Shown in pieces: positions 29,663-39,748 of a stretch of DNA of 64,000 nt; positions within the stretch are counted from its first letter, which is position 1; every line of letters begins with the position of its first letter. Position numbers and translations under genes: made by a program. The stretch comes from Methylophaga sp. (GTDB taxonomy: Bacteria > Pseudomonadota > Gammaproteobacteria > Nitrosococcales > Methylophagaceae), in the NCBI GenBank assembly GCA_011053005.1, contig DRHW01000007.1, positions 34,723-98,722 on the forward strand, read 5' to 3'. The notes beneath the pieces are model-generated. The model searched no databases and was not told where the DNA came from. It saw only the letters and a list, made by a program, of their open reading frames with translations.

Positions 29663-30247
29663 GATTTCTCGGAAAAAAATATTGATGAATTTATCCTTAT
29701 AAATATTACCATGAACCTTTAATAAAATATGCCCAGTAAACACGAGCTTTTCATATAAGGGAATGACAGGCTATATTTATTCAACGTATATGGCGAACAC
29801 CAGTAAGCAGTTGTTTTTAAGCAACTTAATACATAAGGAACTAGTGCAGAATAAGCATTTAAAACGCTACTACATTTGATTACAAATTAAGTTATGGAGC
29901 GCTAAGATTCAATAACGGTCGCTAGACTTTTTCGTCAAATTGCGGTCGTGATTAGCTTCATCAACGCCGTAGATAGCCTTAAAAGGGTCTTGCTCATTAG
30001 TAAACAAGCAGCATTGGTTCTTAGAATACCTGTTATGATATGCACCGAATATTAAAACGCTTGTAGCGCTTCAATCTAACTTCAACTGTAATAACAATGA
30101 AAAGCTAGCGCAACATGACCCGCAATTATGGCTTTGAGTAATGGAATTAACTTACTCTTAGATGAGATGAATATCGATGTCAGCCGCCCATCTATTGCTT
30201 GTTCTAAGGCGTTATTTTTATCTATATTATTTATGTCGTGAAGGCAG
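29663..30247. other. Intergenic region before rplM
   Basis: No convincing gene is seen in these 585 bases on either strand. Short open stretches have neither a ribosome site nor a recognisable product. It holds the divergent promoter area of the oxidoreductase on its left. Confidence 0.4.
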
Positions 30248-30276
30248 TTGACAGTCTTAACTTGATTGCGTAACAT
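30248..30276 (+). promoter_or_regulatory. Sigma-70 promoter of rplM-rpsI
   Basis: A perfect TTGACA (30248-30253) is followed by a 17-base spacer and TAACAT (30271-30276). Transcription should start near 30283, giving a leader of about 50 bases, the place where ribosomal protein operons are often autoregulated. Confidence 0.75.
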
Positions 30277-30332
30277 GCTTCCTCTTTATTTAGACCCCGC
30301 CTGCGTAATATTTTTCAGGAGCAAACTGCGGA

Positions 30333-30779
30333 ATGAAAACCACTTTAAAAACCACCACGTTAAGTGCAAAACCAGCTGAAGTTCGTCGTGACTGGTTCGT
30401 AATTGATGCCAATGGCAAAACTCTAGGCCGTATGGCTACGGAAATCGCGCGTCGCTTACGTGGCAAACATAAAACCATTTATACGCCTCATGTTGATACT
30501 GGTGATTATATCGTCGTTATTAATGCTGAAAAATTACGTGTAACGGGTAATAAATTGAAAGATAAGATGTACTATCATCACACTGGCTACATCGGTGGTA
30601 TTAAATCTATCTCTCTTGAAAAGCAACTTGATAAAGCGCCAGATCGTGTTATCAAATCAGCTGTAAAAGGCATGTTGCCAAAGAATCCATTGGGACGCAC
30701 CATGTTTAGTAAACTAAAAGTTTATGCTGGTGAAGAACATCCTCATACCGCTCAACAGCCTAAAGTGCTGGAAATTTAA
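30333..30779 (+). CDS. rplM: 50S ribosomal protein L13
   Basis: The 148-residue L13 protein is an early assembly protein of the large subunit. The family pattern is clear: [20 protein letters not shown], the [19 protein letters not shown] core and MLPKNPLGR. It is followed after 11 bases by rpsI, the universal gene pair. A CAGGAGC ribosome site precedes the ATG. Confidence 0.97.
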   Translation: MKTTLKTTTLSAKPAEVRRDWFVIDANGKTLGRMATEIARRLRGKHKTIYTPHVDTGDYIVVINAEKLRVTGNKLKDKMYYHHTGYIGGIKSISLEKQLDKAPDRVIKSAVKGMLPKNPLGRTMFSKLKVYAGEEHPHTAQQPKVLEI

Positions 30780-30790
30780 TCGGACATATT

Positions 30791-31180
30791 ATGGCAGATT
30801 CATACTACGCTACAGGTCGTCGCAAAAGCTCAACAGCTCGTGTTTTCTTAAAAGCAGGCAGCGGCAAACTAACTATTAATACTCGTTCATTGGAAGATTA
30901 CTTCGGTCGCGAAACTTCTCGCATGGTCGTACGTCAACCTCTTGTTCTTGTTGATATGCTAAGCACTTTTGACTTAAACATCACGGTTCGTGGTGGTGGT
31001 AATAATGGTCAAGCTGGTGCAATTCGTCACGGTATCAGCCGCGCATTGGTTGAGTACAATAGCGAATTAAAATCAGAATTACGCAAAGCAGGATTCATCA
31101 CTCGTGATGCTCGTGCAGTTGAACGTAAGAAAATTGGTTTACATAAAGCGCGTAAACGCCCACAATTCTCTAAACGTTAA
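30791..31180 (+). CDS. rpsI: 30S ribosomal protein S9
   Basis: The 129-residue S9 protein starts with [15 protein letters not shown] and ends with the basic tail [11 protein letters not shown] that reaches the P-site tRNA. It is the second gene of the L13-S9 operon. Two hairpins follow: an imperfect 14-base-pair stem at 31197-31240 and the strong terminator after it. Confidence 0.97.
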   Translation: MADSYYATGRRKSSTARVFLKAGSGKLTINTRSLEDYFGRETSRMVVRQPLVLVDMLSTFDLNITVRGGGNNGQAGAIRHGISRALVEYNSELKSELRKAGFITRDARAVERKKIGLHKARKRPQFSKR

Positions 31181-31260
31181 TATTTCTGCACACTCATTAA
31201 GAGTTTGGCTTAACTTCAATATTTTAGCTAAACTCTTAATCAGATAATTGTGTAGAACAA

Positions 31261-31293
31261 AAAACCGATATCAAAATTGATATCGGTTTTTTT
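31261..31293 (+). terminator. Terminator of the rplM-rpsI operon
   Basis: AAAACCGATATCA pairs with TGATATCGGTTTT over a four-base loop and continues into a T tract. It is nearly symmetrical. Confidence 0.9.
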
Positions 31294-31514
31294 ATGTCCG
31301 TAACAAATACCTTAATTTAATTAAATAGCTTTTTTAGTTGAATTATTTACTTATTCACGTTTACGACTTACTTCATCGTCATATTTTTTAAACTAATCAT
31401 GAAAAGTACAAACAATAGCCAAATTATTCTGATCATCAGCTCGTTTTAATTAAAACTTAAAAATAATACTTTCTATAATGACGAACTATGGTTATAATTT
31501 GTCGCTTGAATATT

Positions 31515-31599
31515 GCCGGGGTGGCGGAACTGGTAGACGCGCCGGATTCAAAATCCGGTTACGAAAGTAGTGTCGGTTCGATTCCGACCCTCGGTACCA
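31515..31599 (+). tRNA. tRNA-Leu (anticodon CAA)
   Basis: An 85-base cloverleaf with a long variable arm, as expected for a class II tRNA. The acceptor stem GCCGGGG pairs with CCTCGGT (two G-U pairs), the anticodon stem CCGGA/TCCGG encloses TTCAAAA with anticodon CAA reading UUG, the T loop is GGTTCGATTCC, and the CCA end is encoded. A TATAAT lies at 31493-31498. Confidence 0.95.
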
Positions 31600-31945
31600 T
31601 TCAAACTAGTTTACCTCTCGTCCTCGTTAAAACCTCACTAAATCAAAATACTTATATCGGATCTCAGTATTGAGAATCTAATCATTTTTTTAGTGTGCCC
31701 GTTGTTTATCTCATCCCACTATCTAATGACTACATTTTAGATTTAGTTGCACTATAGATAAACAACCCGACAACATTTTGATTGACTCATCACATTAGCT
31801 CAATATTAACGACAAATTTTCTTAGCAAAAATCATAAGTCATTTATTGATAAGCCATATTTCTATTGAAGATAACCTGAACTTATTCGTGCAAAGTTGTT
31901 CAGATGAAGCGATAATCCGACTTGAACTTTTTCATGGAGTTATAT
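31600..31945. other. Intergenic region between tRNA-Leu and mltF
   Basis: No gene, repeat or clear site is seen in these AT-rich bases, apart from the GGAG ribosome site of mltF at 31936-31939. Confidence 0.4.
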
Positions 31946-33352
31946 TTGAAGCTCACCAGTCTTCTACTCATACTCATCAGTCTACTTATTGCTTGCGATG
32001 AGGCACAACCTCATCTAGAACAAATTCGTGAACGTGGTGAGCTGCGAGTCCTCTCTCGTTATGGCCCAACGACTTACTTTGTAAAAGGTAACGAATTAGC
32101 TGGCTTTGAATACGATTTAGCACAGCTATTTGCTCAATACCTGAATGTGAAATTAAAGATCATCGTACCCGATAATCTAGGTGATCTTTTAACTTTGATC
32201 GAGCAAGGCAAAGCAGATATGGCGGCAGCAGGATTAGCAATAACGCCTGCACGACAAGCTAAGCTAGAGTTTGGTCCGGTTTACCAAGAAGTTACCCAGC
32301 AGTTAGTCTACCGTAATGGTAATAGAATCCCTCAAAACATCACCGATCTTGCTAATGGACAATTAGAGGTAGTGGCAGATAGTAGTCATGTTGAACAATT
32401 AAATATCTATAAAGAAGATATTCCTGAATTGCTATGGAATGAAAATAAGGAACTTGATAGTAGTGGTCTATTGGAATTAGTAGAGCTTGAAATGATTGAC
32501 TACACTATCGCTGATTCCAATGAAATCGCAGCAAATCTAACCTTATTCCCAGAACTGCGCGTTGCCTTTGATCTTTCTGAGCCACAATCTTTAGCATGGG
32601 CAATGCCATTATCAGAAGATGGTTCGCTATCAGCAGAAATGATTACTTTTTTTGATCAAATCGTAGAATCCGGCGCTCTCGATCGCTTAATAGAAAAATA
32701 TTATGGCCATATTCGTCGTTTTGACTATATTGATACTCGAACATTTTATCGACGCATACAAACTCGACTTCCACAATACGAACAGTTGTTCAAAGGCGCT
32801 GCTGAACAATTTGGCTTTGATTGGCGTTTACTCGCAGCCATTTCATACCAAGAATCACACTGGGACCCAGAAGCCGTCTCTAGCACTGGCGTAAAAGGTT
32901 TGATGATGCTGACACTATCAACTGCTGAAGAGATGAATATTGACAATCGCGAGGATCCAGCTCAGAGCATTTATGCAGGTGCTGGATATTTAGCGGCTAT
33001 GGCAGCACGATTGCCCGAAAGAATTAATGAACCTGATAAAACCTGGATTGCTTTAGCTGCTTATACGCTTGGTTTAGGTCATGTTGAAGACGCACGTATG
33101 CTAACTGAAAATAATAATAAAAATCCAGACCTATGGCCTGATGTAAAAGAAACTCTCCCTCTATTAGCTAAGAAAAAATGGTACAGCCAAGTTCGGTATG
33201 GTTATGCACGTGGAAGCCAGCCTGTTCGTTATATCGAAAACGTACGACGTTATTATGATATTTTATTACAAGGTAATACTGATGGTGTTGAAACATTGCC
33301 ATCGCAAAATATTAATAATGCCATACCACAACAAACACCAGCAGCACTTTAA
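31946..33352 (+). CDS. mltF: Membrane-bound lytic transglycosylase MltF
   Basis: MltF is an outer-membrane lipoprotein that cleaves the glycan strand of peptidoglycan. The signal ends in a lipobox LLIAC. A solute-binding-like regulatory domain follows (about residues 25-255 with LRVLSRYGP and GFEYDLAQLFAQYL). The C-terminal lysozyme-like domain has the catalytic glutamate in SYQESHW, with GVKGLMMLT after it. The start is ambiguous: TTG at 31946 has a GGAG site six bases upstream and gives a clean MKLTSLLL signal, while ATG at 31934 and TTG at 31922 are in frame. The length fits MltF. It lies 23 bases before a diguanylate cyclase gene. Confidence 0.9.
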   Translation: MKLTSLLLILISLLIACDEAQPHLEQIRERGELRVLSRYGPTTYFVKGNELAGFEYDLAQLFAQYLNVKLKIIVPDNLGDLLTLIEQGKADMAAAGLAITPARQAKLEFGPVYQEVTQQLVYRNGNRIPQNITDLANGQLEVVADSSHVEQLNIYKEDIPELLWNENKELDSSGLLELVELEMIDYTIADSNEIAANLTLFPELRVAFDLSEPQSLAWAMPLSEDGSLSAEMITFFDQIVESGALDRLIEKYYGHIRRFDYIDTRTFYRRIQTRLPQYEQLFKGAAEQFGFDWRLLAAISYQESHWDPEAVSSTGVKGLMMLTLSTAEEMNIDNREDPAQSIYAGAGYLAAMAARLPERINEPDKTWIALAAYTLGLGHVEDARMLTENNNKNPDLWPDVKETLPLLAKKKWYSQVRYGYARGSQPVRYIENVRRYYDILLQGNTDGVETLPSQNINNAIPQQTPAAL

Positions 33353-33375
33353 AGCAGTCAAGGATGGTTAAACTT

Positions 33376-35007
33376 ATGACCGATGATACAACATCTCAAC
33401 AGCTAGAAGAGTGGAAGAAAAAATATTATGCATCTATCACCTCACTAGAACAGCAACAAAATTATGATGCTTTATTACAGCGGAGCTTAGGTCGTTTAGC
33501 ACTCGCTGCACAAGGTTTAGACCCCGTATTAGATAAGCAATTAAAATCACTACGTGATGTGTTGCGAGGCAAAAAAGATCAGCAAGAAATACAGCAGATC
33601 CTTCATAAAATGGAACTCGCCATCTCACAAATGGAAGCCACTTCAGGCAAAGATACAAGTCAAACAAGCGGCGAAATTGTCTCTGGGCTATTACAATCAT
33701 TGAAGCTTACTAAACCATTTAAAGCTGAAACGAAAACATTATCAAAAAAATTAAACACTGCAACAAATCAGACTCTGCCTGATTTAATTCCAGAAGTAAG
33801 GGAATTACTTCGTCGTGTTTTAAATCAAACACCAGAAAAATCATCAGGCTTTAGCTTCAATATTTTTGGGAAAAATAAACCATCTAGTGAAAAAATTGAT
33901 GATCCTTATCATGATGGAAAACAACAGCCACTATTAGAAAAAGATATTTTTCAAACACAGGCAAGTACTACGCCCGCTCATCAGGTGCTGATGGGATTAC
34001 TCGAGCGTCTTTCTCTACCCAATGATCTTAGTAAACAAGCGACTAAAATTCGCCATCAAATAGAAACAGGCATTAATGATGCTGAGTTACCTACTATCAT
34101 TGGTGCGATCGCTGATATTGTTAGCACGTTGGGTTCTCAAGTTATTATTGAGAAACAAGATTATGAACAATTTCTTAAATCACTTACCTCGCGCTTAAAT
34201 GAGTTAGATCAGTATATTCGAGCAACGAGTAACGATGATCTTATTGCCTTTGAACATCGCAAAGCGATCGGCCAAGCTGTTGAAGATGAGGTTATTGATA
34301 TCCGTAAAGAAGTGGAAGGTGCTGATGATCTTGATATCCTTAAAGCCTCTGTTAGTGACCATTTGGACTTCTTAAATCAACATTTTGAAAATTATCGTCA
34401 ATCTGATCATGATCGTTTTACGCAATCGCAACAACAAATAAAAGAGCTTAATTCTCGCCTACAATCAATGGAGCAAGAAAGCGTGTCATTACGTGAGTCA
34501 GCTGAAAAATCGCGTGATTTAGCCCTTAAAGATGCTTTAACAGGTATATGGAACCGACAAGCACTTAATGAATATTTGGATAAAGAGTTTGTTCGCTGGC
34601 AGCGTTATCAAAAACCGCTCAGCTTAGTCGTGTGGGATATTGATTTATTCAAACAGGTTAATGATGAATATGGTCATGCAGCTGGCGATAAAGTACTAAA
34701 GACCATTGCTCGTATTTTTATGCAAGCAACACGTGATGCAGACTTCATTGCACGCTTTGGTGGTGAGGAATTTGTCGGAGTTTTTCCTGAAACACGCTTA
34801 GAAGACGCGCTCATTTTAGCCAATAAAATTCGGGAAAAGGTAGCCAGTTCTAACTTTCATTATGAAAATAAACCGGTTCGAATAACAGCCTCAGCGGGAT
34901 TAGCCACATTCAGACCGAATGATACCATTGAAGATGTATTTAAACGGGCGGATGCCGCACTTTATCGAGCAAAAAAATCAGGTCGAAACTGCTGTCTCGC
35001 CGATTAG
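33376..35007 (+). CDS. GGDEF diguanylate cyclase
   Basis: This protein of 543 residues probably makes the second messenger cyclic di-GMP. The C-terminal GGDEF domain (about residues 375-540) has the active motif GGEEF and an RDAD inhibitory I-site five residues before it, so product feedback is likely. The N-terminal 370 residues are mainly helical, with two related-looking segments (about 20-85 and 205-285) and a coiled coil just before the catalytic domain. I see no membrane helix or known sensor domain. I prefer ATG 33376, spaced about 11 bases from AAGGA, over 33364, which overlaps it. Confidence 0.88.
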   Translation: MTDDTTSQQLEEWKKKYYASITSLEQQQNYDALLQRSLGRLALAAQGLDPVLDKQLKSLRDVLRGKKDQQEIQQILHKMELAISQMEATSGKDTSQTSGEIVSGLLQSLKLTKPFKAETKTLSKKLNTATNQTLPDLIPEVRELLRRVLNQTPEKSSGFSFNIFGKNKPSSEKIDDPYHDGKQQPLLEKDIFQTQASTTPAHQVLMGLLERLSLPNDLSKQATKIRHQIETGINDAELPTIIGAIADIVSTLGSQVIIEKQDYEQFLKSLTSRLNELDQYIRATSNDDLIAFEHRKAIGQAVEDEVIDIRKEVEGADDLDILKASVSDHLDFLNQHFENYRQSDHDRFTQSQQQIKELNSRLQSMEQESVSLRESAEKSRDLALKDALTGIWNRQALNEYLDKEFVRWQRYQKPLSLVVWDIDLFKQVNDEYGHAAGDKVLKTIARIFMQATRDADFIARFGGEEFVGVFPETRLEDALILANKIREKVASSNFHYENKPVRITASAGLATFRPNDTIEDVFKRADAALYRAKKSGRNCCLAD

Positions 35008-35013
35008 TATGAC

Positions 35014-35042
35014 AATGGGGTTAGTATAAAACGAACCCCATT
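35014..35042. terminator. Hairpin between convergent genes
   Basis: AATGGGGTT pairs with AACCCCATT over an 11-base loop. It lies between the stops of the diguanylate cyclase and dsbA genes. The T tract is weak. Confidence 0.5.
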
Positions 35043-35057
35043 CATCATTTCTCAGTG

Positions 35058-35690
35058 TTATTTGCTTGATTCTTTTTGGATCAAATAATCGACCACTTTA
35101 AGTACTTCAGGCATTCCACCAGCCATCGGTGCATCTACAATATATTTACCATTAACGATCATCGATGGGACGCCAGTAATTCCTGATGTCTGGCTCATTA
35201 ATAATGCTTTTTTCACTTTAGCTTTCACTGAAAATGAATTCATTGCTTTTTCAAACGTATCGCGATCAATACCTTGTTCTGCAACAAAATCTAATAATTG
35301 AGATTCAGTTTCCAAACGACGTTTATCTACATGAATCGCATTAAAAATAACTAAATGTAACTTATCTAAATTGCCCGTTGCTTCAGCAGCATAAAATACT
35401 CTCGCTAATTCTAACCAACTATCACGAAATATTGCTGGTACACGGCTAAAAGCAACATTTTTAGGTAATGTTTTTTTCCATTCTTCAACAAGAGGATCAA
35501 GATGGAAACAATGTGGGCAACTGTAAGAAAATAACTCGACAACCTCTACGACCTTATCATCATTCGTCGCAAGACGTTGCGCCGTTGGCTTGTAATGCAC
35601 GCCTTCAACATAAGCAACAGGCGTCGCCATACTTGCCAAAGGCAATAAGCTTGCACCTAATATAAGCATCGCTTTAATCATTCTTTTCAT
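35058..35690 (-). CDS. dsbA: Thiol:disulfide interchange protein DsbA
   Basis: This 210-residue periplasmic oxidase introduces disulfide bonds into exported proteins. A signal peptide (residues 1-22) precedes a thioredoxin fold with the CPHC active site in YSCPHCFHLDP and the cis-proline loop TGVPSMIVNGKY. The inserted helical domain lies between. It stands next to ccsB and resB, so its oxidising power may be linked to c-type cytochrome maturation. Confidence 0.92.
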   Translation of the reverse strand: MKRMIKAMLILGASLLPLASMATPVAYVEGVHYKPTAQRLATNDDKVVEVVELFSYSCPHCFHLDPLVEEWKKTLPKNVAFSRVPAIFRDSWLELARVFYAAEATGNLDKLHLVIFNAIHVDKRRLETESQLLDFVAEQGIDRDTFEKAMNSFSVKAKVKKALLMSQTSGITGVPSMIVNGKYIVDAPMAGGMPEVLKVVDYLIQKESSK

Positions 35691-35721
35691 TTGTCCTAAT
35701 CCTTCAATTATAAAAATAAAC

Positions 35722-36879
35722 TTACAAGGTGCCGTATGAATGCAACCCTGACAAAAACATATTAACGCCTAAAAAGGCAAATATTGTTACAAATAAACCT
35801 ATTACAGCCCACCAAGCCATTGGTACGCCATGCCAGCCTTTCGTCATACGCATATGCAACCAAGCAGCATAATTTAACCAAACAATTAAAGCCCACGTTT
35901 CTTTAGGATCCCAAGACCAATAACCACCCCACGCCTCAGCAGCCCATAAAGCACCTAATATCGTCGCTAAGGTAAAAAAGGCAAAACCCAAAGCAATGGC
36001 TTTATACATTAAATCGTCCATCACCGATTTATCTGGTAATGCCGTCGCCAATATACCTTGTGGATTTACGGTTTCACGCCATGATTTTAATAAATATGCC
36101 ACACCGATCATCGCCGCCATAGCAAAAGCGCCATACCCTACAAAATTGGCAGGCACATGAATCTTCATCCAATAACTTTGTAACGCGGGTACTAACGGCT
36201 GAATTTCGTGAGCCTGGCGCTCAAACGTGTACCAAAGCTGGAAAGCAACTGCAGAGCTGATGATTAATAATACAAAGCCACCTAGAGCACGGGTTTGATA
36301 ACGGCGTTCATAAAACAAATAAAGTATTGAAGTCACAATCGCAAACAAGATAAAGACTTCATACAAATTACTGACCGGAATATGGCCAACATCTGCGCCA
36401 ATTAAGTATGACTCTCTCCAGCGCACCATCAAACCAATCAGACCCATTGCACTAGCTGACCAAGTCAATGCAGTTCCTACTTTTTGGGTAAATTCAGAAC
36501 GTAAAAATAGGCCTGCAAAATACGTTACTGTCGCCATCACGAACAAGGCACTCATCCACATAAATGCTGATTGGCTGGCTAACATATAATTCAAAAAGAA
36601 GTCACTATTTGCAATCGCAAGATCATTGCCATATCGCTGAATGGCAAACAAACTAATTGCCCCTACCACGATAATATACCAACGGATCCCCATCCAATTT
36701 TGACCGATTAATGCCATGCCAAATGCAGTCAGTACCACAATACCTACTTCATAATAATCAAAGACATCGTAATACATTGTCAATAAGATGATAGCAGCCA
36801 AGACCATTGCACCACGCCATAACCACTGTATAAGTGGACTGCTCGTTTCAGTTAACATTATCCCTGCAAGTTTATTCAT
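35722..36879 (-). CDS. ccsB: System II cytochrome c biogenesis protein CcsB (CcsA family)
   Basis: This 385-residue polytopic membrane protein belongs to the CcmF/CcsA/CcsB haem-handling family. The tryptophan-rich WWD segment appears as WGGYWSWDPKETWALIVWL, which presents haem for attachment to apocytochromes. About ten membrane helices are visible. With ResB, encoded immediately upstream, it forms the System II cytochrome c synthetase. Naming differs between lineages (CcsA or CcsB). Confidence 0.92.
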   Translation of the reverse strand: MNKLAGIMLTETSSPLIQWLWRGAMVLAAIILLTMYYDVFDYYEVGIVVLTAFGMALIGQNWMGIRWYIIVVGAISLFAIQRYGNDLAIANSDFFLNYMLASQSAFMWMSALFVMATVTYFAGLFLRSEFTQKVGTALTWSASAMGLIGLMVRWRESYLIGADVGHIPVSNLYEVFILFAIVTSILYLFYERRYQTRALGGFVLLIISSAVAFQLWYTFERQAHEIQPLVPALQSYWMKIHVPANFVGYGAFAMAAMIGVAYLLKSWRETVNPQGILATALPDKSVMDDLMYKAIALGFAFFTLATILGALWAAEAWGGYWSWDPKETWALIVWLNYAAWLHMRMTKGWHGVPMAWWAVIGLFVTIFAFLGVNMFLSGLHSYGTL

Positions 36880-36925
36880 TCAATAACTCTTCATTTATAT
36901 ATATCTAATACACAGTTTAAGAACC

Positions 36926-38935
36926 CTAGCGAGAGCTAGAGTTCCCAGAGGTTTGTTTTAATTCATTGCTGATTTGTTCAAAATAACCATCAAACTCTCG
37001 AGGGTTACGATTACTCATTCCCGCCAGCAAAATATCTGTTTGTTGACCATTTGCTTTAATCAAAGCCCAAAAACGTCGTTGCGGTAAATAAAATAATAAA
37101 AATACCCCAAGAATAAGCATCGCACAGCCAAAATAAACGACGGGCTTACCAGGCGAATGAGCGATTTGTAACCCACTCGCTTGTATATGTTCAAAATCGG
37201 TTAACATGAAATAGACAGGTGAACCATAACGAGGCAAGCTACCAATTGCATCTACCGCATCTTGTAAAAAGGTTAATTGTGTTTCTGTAGGTGCTTGTTG
37301 GTCAGGCAAATTCAACCCATCGACATAAATACGGGCCAATATTTCTCGCAACATGCTCAAATATGCTGTCCCCAAAGTAGAACGTTCAGCTTCGGGTAAT
37401 GACGTTTCAATAAATGTGGTTACATTAGCAAAACCACCCGCCATAAACATATCAACTAATTTGATCAATGTATCCTGCAAACTTTTTGCTAACTTATCAT
37501 CACTATTCGACACTGACTTAAGCGTTGTCAGTGTCATTTGATGCGCCATTTTTTCGACTACTTTTTTATCATGTAAGCGTTGTACAAAATGACTAAACCC
37601 TTCCAATCCACCTTGCTCATCAATCGGTAAATACAAATAGCCAAATTCATCTGCAGGGCTTGAACGTACACCACTTAAATAAAAATCGCGACCATTACGT
37701 GGTACCGGCAACATATAGTTTTGATATTCGAGCGCTTCGCCAGTACTTGAACGAATTTTAAATTCCACACTCGGGCCAAAATTACGCACTTTACTTGGCT
37801 CTTCTTCTGTAGGATCTGGATTAATATTAAAAAGACGGAATGTCGTTATTTCAAGCTGCGAAGAATTACTTCCCCACTCCATTTTTTTCCGTTCAAACAC
37901 TTTTGTATCGAAACTAATAGGGTCACTACCCGCCTGACTGCCCAACGGCCATGCTTCAAGCGATAATTCTGAACCACCATCACTAAAACTTGCTTGGTAA
38001 ATCGCATAACCTTTGTAAATTAAAGGATGATTAACAGCAATGGTTTTTGTTAACGGTTCAGCTAAATCATCATCGTAAACGACTAAATCCGATTCAAATG
38101 ACTTCGGTTGTCCAGTCGCATAATGTTCAATGCGAAACTCTTTTACTTCTATTTTAAAGGGTAAATTTTGCACCAAATAACCATCGCGCATGGCTAAAAA
38201 TGCCACACTTGCAGACTGGCCTTCTGGGATATTCACGCTGCCACGAAATGCCTGAGATCCCACCGGAAGTTTACTCGCTGCAGGGATCTGGCTTAATGGT
38301 AGATCTTTAGTTTCTATTTTTATTTTTCCTTGCCACTCAGCAAATTTTAATGGCAAATTACTATCCATTAAGCCACCAAGACAAATCACCACGATCGCAA
38401 GATGTGTCAGCAAATAACCAAGTCGATTCATTCCGCCACGCATGGCAGATACTAAAACTTCATCCGTTTTAGGGGTTTGCCGCACTCTAAATCCCAGTTT
38501 AGAAAAACGATTTTCTAATGTTGTCACCGTTTCATCTGCTGGTGAATCAACTAACCATGTTGCATTATGTCGCATCAATTTTAATGATTTACGTTGTACG
38601 TGGGTACGCAAATTCCACATATCTCGCAACATTGTAGGTCCATTCCTAAAGACACAGACAGAGGTAGATGTCACTAATAACACTAGGATAGAAAGAAACC
38701 AGATTGAACTGTACACATCGTACAATCCTGCGGATTCAAATAGGTCAAACCAAAATGGGCCAAACTTAATAAGATAATCGCTATAAGGTTGATTTTGTTG
38801 CAACACGGTGCCAATTATTGAAGCGATGGCAAGAGCAAGTAGCAGCGTAATCGCTAGATCCATGGAACCTAAAAAAAGAAACAGGCGTTGGCCGAATCCT
38901 TTTTGAGATACAGGTGAGGGTTTGGTTTCAGACAT
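36926..38935 (-). CDS. resB: ResB (Ccs1) cytochrome c biogenesis protein
   Basis: This 669-residue partner of the CcsA-type protein has three N-terminal membrane helices (first at about residues 20-42), a very large periplasmic domain and a fourth helix near 605-625. The N-terminal LFLFLGSMDLAITLLLALAIASI and YSDYLIKFGPFWFDLFESAGLYDVYSS identify ResB. It lies 46 bases before ccsB in the same direction. With cytochrome c4 next upstream, the block is a cytochrome maturation cluster. Confidence 0.92.
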   Translation of the reverse strand: MSETKPSPVSQKGFGQRLFLFLGSMDLAITLLLALAIASIIGTVLQQNQPYSDYLIKFGPFWFDLFESAGLYDVYSSIWFLSILVLLVTSTSVCVFRNGPTMLRDMWNLRTHVQRKSLKLMRHNATWLVDSPADETVTTLENRFSKLGFRVRQTPKTDEVLVSAMRGGMNRLGYLLTHLAIVVICLGGLMDSNLPLKFAEWQGKIKIETKDLPLSQIPAASKLPVGSQAFRGSVNIPEGQSASVAFLAMRDGYLVQNLPFKIEVKEFRIEHYATGQPKSFESDLVVYDDDLAEPLTKTIAVNHPLIYKGYAIYQASFSDGGSELSLEAWPLGSQAGSDPISFDTKVFERKKMEWGSNSSQLEITTFRLFNINPDPTEEEPSKVRNFGPSVEFKIRSSTGEALEYQNYMLPVPRNGRDFYLSGVRSSPADEFGYLYLPIDEQGGLEGFSHFVQRLHDKKVVEKMAHQMTLTTLKSVSNSDDKLAKSLQDTLIKLVDMFMAGGFANVTTFIETSLPEAERSTLGTAYLSMLREILARIYVDGLNLPDQQAPTETQLTFLQDAVDAIGSLPRYGSPVYFMLTDFEHIQASGLQIAHSPGKPVVYFGCAMLILGVFLLFYLPQRRFWALIKANGQQTDILLAGMSNRNPREFDGYFEQISNELKQTSGNSSSR

Positions 38936-38990
38936 ATTATTATGGAACCCGAGGTATTTGTTTGTTTATATACGACTAAATTAAATATAG

Positions 38991-39022
38991 AAAAGCCGCA
39001 TAACTCTCATTATGCGGCTTTT
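38991..39022. terminator. Terminator after cytochrome c4
   Basis: A 13-base-pair stem (AAAAGCCGCATAA with TTATGCGGCTTTT) with a six-base loop lies just beyond the stop of the minus-strand cytochrome c4 gene, with short T tracts on both strands. Confidence 0.85.
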
Positions 39023-39051
39023 CTTTAAATTAAATCACAAGGTTGTAAGGC

Positions 39052-39660
39052 TCAACGTAAACCTGAAACATAGGCCGCAACGGCTTTCATTTCTTCAGGT
39101 TTCATTTTCGATGCGATATCACGCATCATGCTATTTGGGTCATTGCTACGCGTACCTTCAGCAAATGATTTTAACTGTGCTTCAACATAAGCGGCATGCT
39201 GACTCGATAATGAAGGCCATTTGGCAGCTGGAATACCAGCACCAGTTGGACCGTGACAAGCCATACATGCAGGTAAGCCCGATTCTTTATTGCCAGCACG
39301 GAATATTTTTTCACCCGCAGCGACTAACTCTTCTGAAACCGCGCCAGGCGTAATTTTTTTACTCGCATAATAGGCCGCTAAATCGGCCATATCTTCATCA
39401 CTTAACGCGGCAGCCATCGGCGCCATAATGGCATTATCACGCTCACCACTTTTAAATTCAGTAAGCTGTTTAATAATATAAGGTTCACCTTGACCGGCTA
39501 ATTTTGGAAACATGTCCGATGGGCTATTACCATCAGCACCATGACAAGCTGCGCATACAGCGGCCTTGGCTTTACCTGCTTTCGCATTTCCAGCTGCTGT
39601 CACAGAAGTAGACATGACTAATGTCGCGCCTATTACCGCCGTCAGTAACATTTTCTTCAT
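39052..39660 (-). CDS. Cytochrome c4, dihaem
   Basis: This periplasmic electron carrier of 202 residues has a signal peptide (about 1-23) and two class I cytochrome c domains, each with a haem-binding CxxCH: CAACH at residues 36-40 and CMACH in the second half. The GNSPSDMFPKLAGQ and GIPAAKWPSLSSQ segments are typical of c4. It shuttles electrons between the bc1 complex and terminal oxidases. The start is within an ATGATGATG run after AGGA; I chose the third ATG. Confidence 0.92.
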   Translation of the reverse strand: MKKMLLTAVIGATLVMSTSVTAAGNAKAGKAKAAVCAACHGADGNSPSDMFPKLAGQGEPYIIKQLTEFKSGERDNAIMAPMAAALSDEDMADLAAYYASKKITPGAVSEELVAAGEKIFRAGNKESGLPACMACHGPTGAGIPAAKWPSLSSQHAAYVEAQLKSFAEGTRSNDPNSMMRDIASKMKPEEMKAVAAYVSGLR

Positions 39661-39748
39661 CATCATTCCTAAAATTCCACTTTCATTAAACAAAACTATT
39701 GGTATGCTACCTCTATTAAGCTAATTTTGCACCTATGAGTTCACCACT

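Noticed and set aside
30082..30276. Minus-strand open frame of 64 codons with a good GAGG site upstream
   Set aside because: Its start coincides with the perfect rplM promoter (30248-30276), and the product resembles nothing known. The purine tract is more simply leader sequence of rplM read on the wrong strand.
31488..31673. Plus-strand open frame crossing tRNA-Leu
   Set aside because: It is the tRNA gene read as protein; the cloverleaf explains the sequence.
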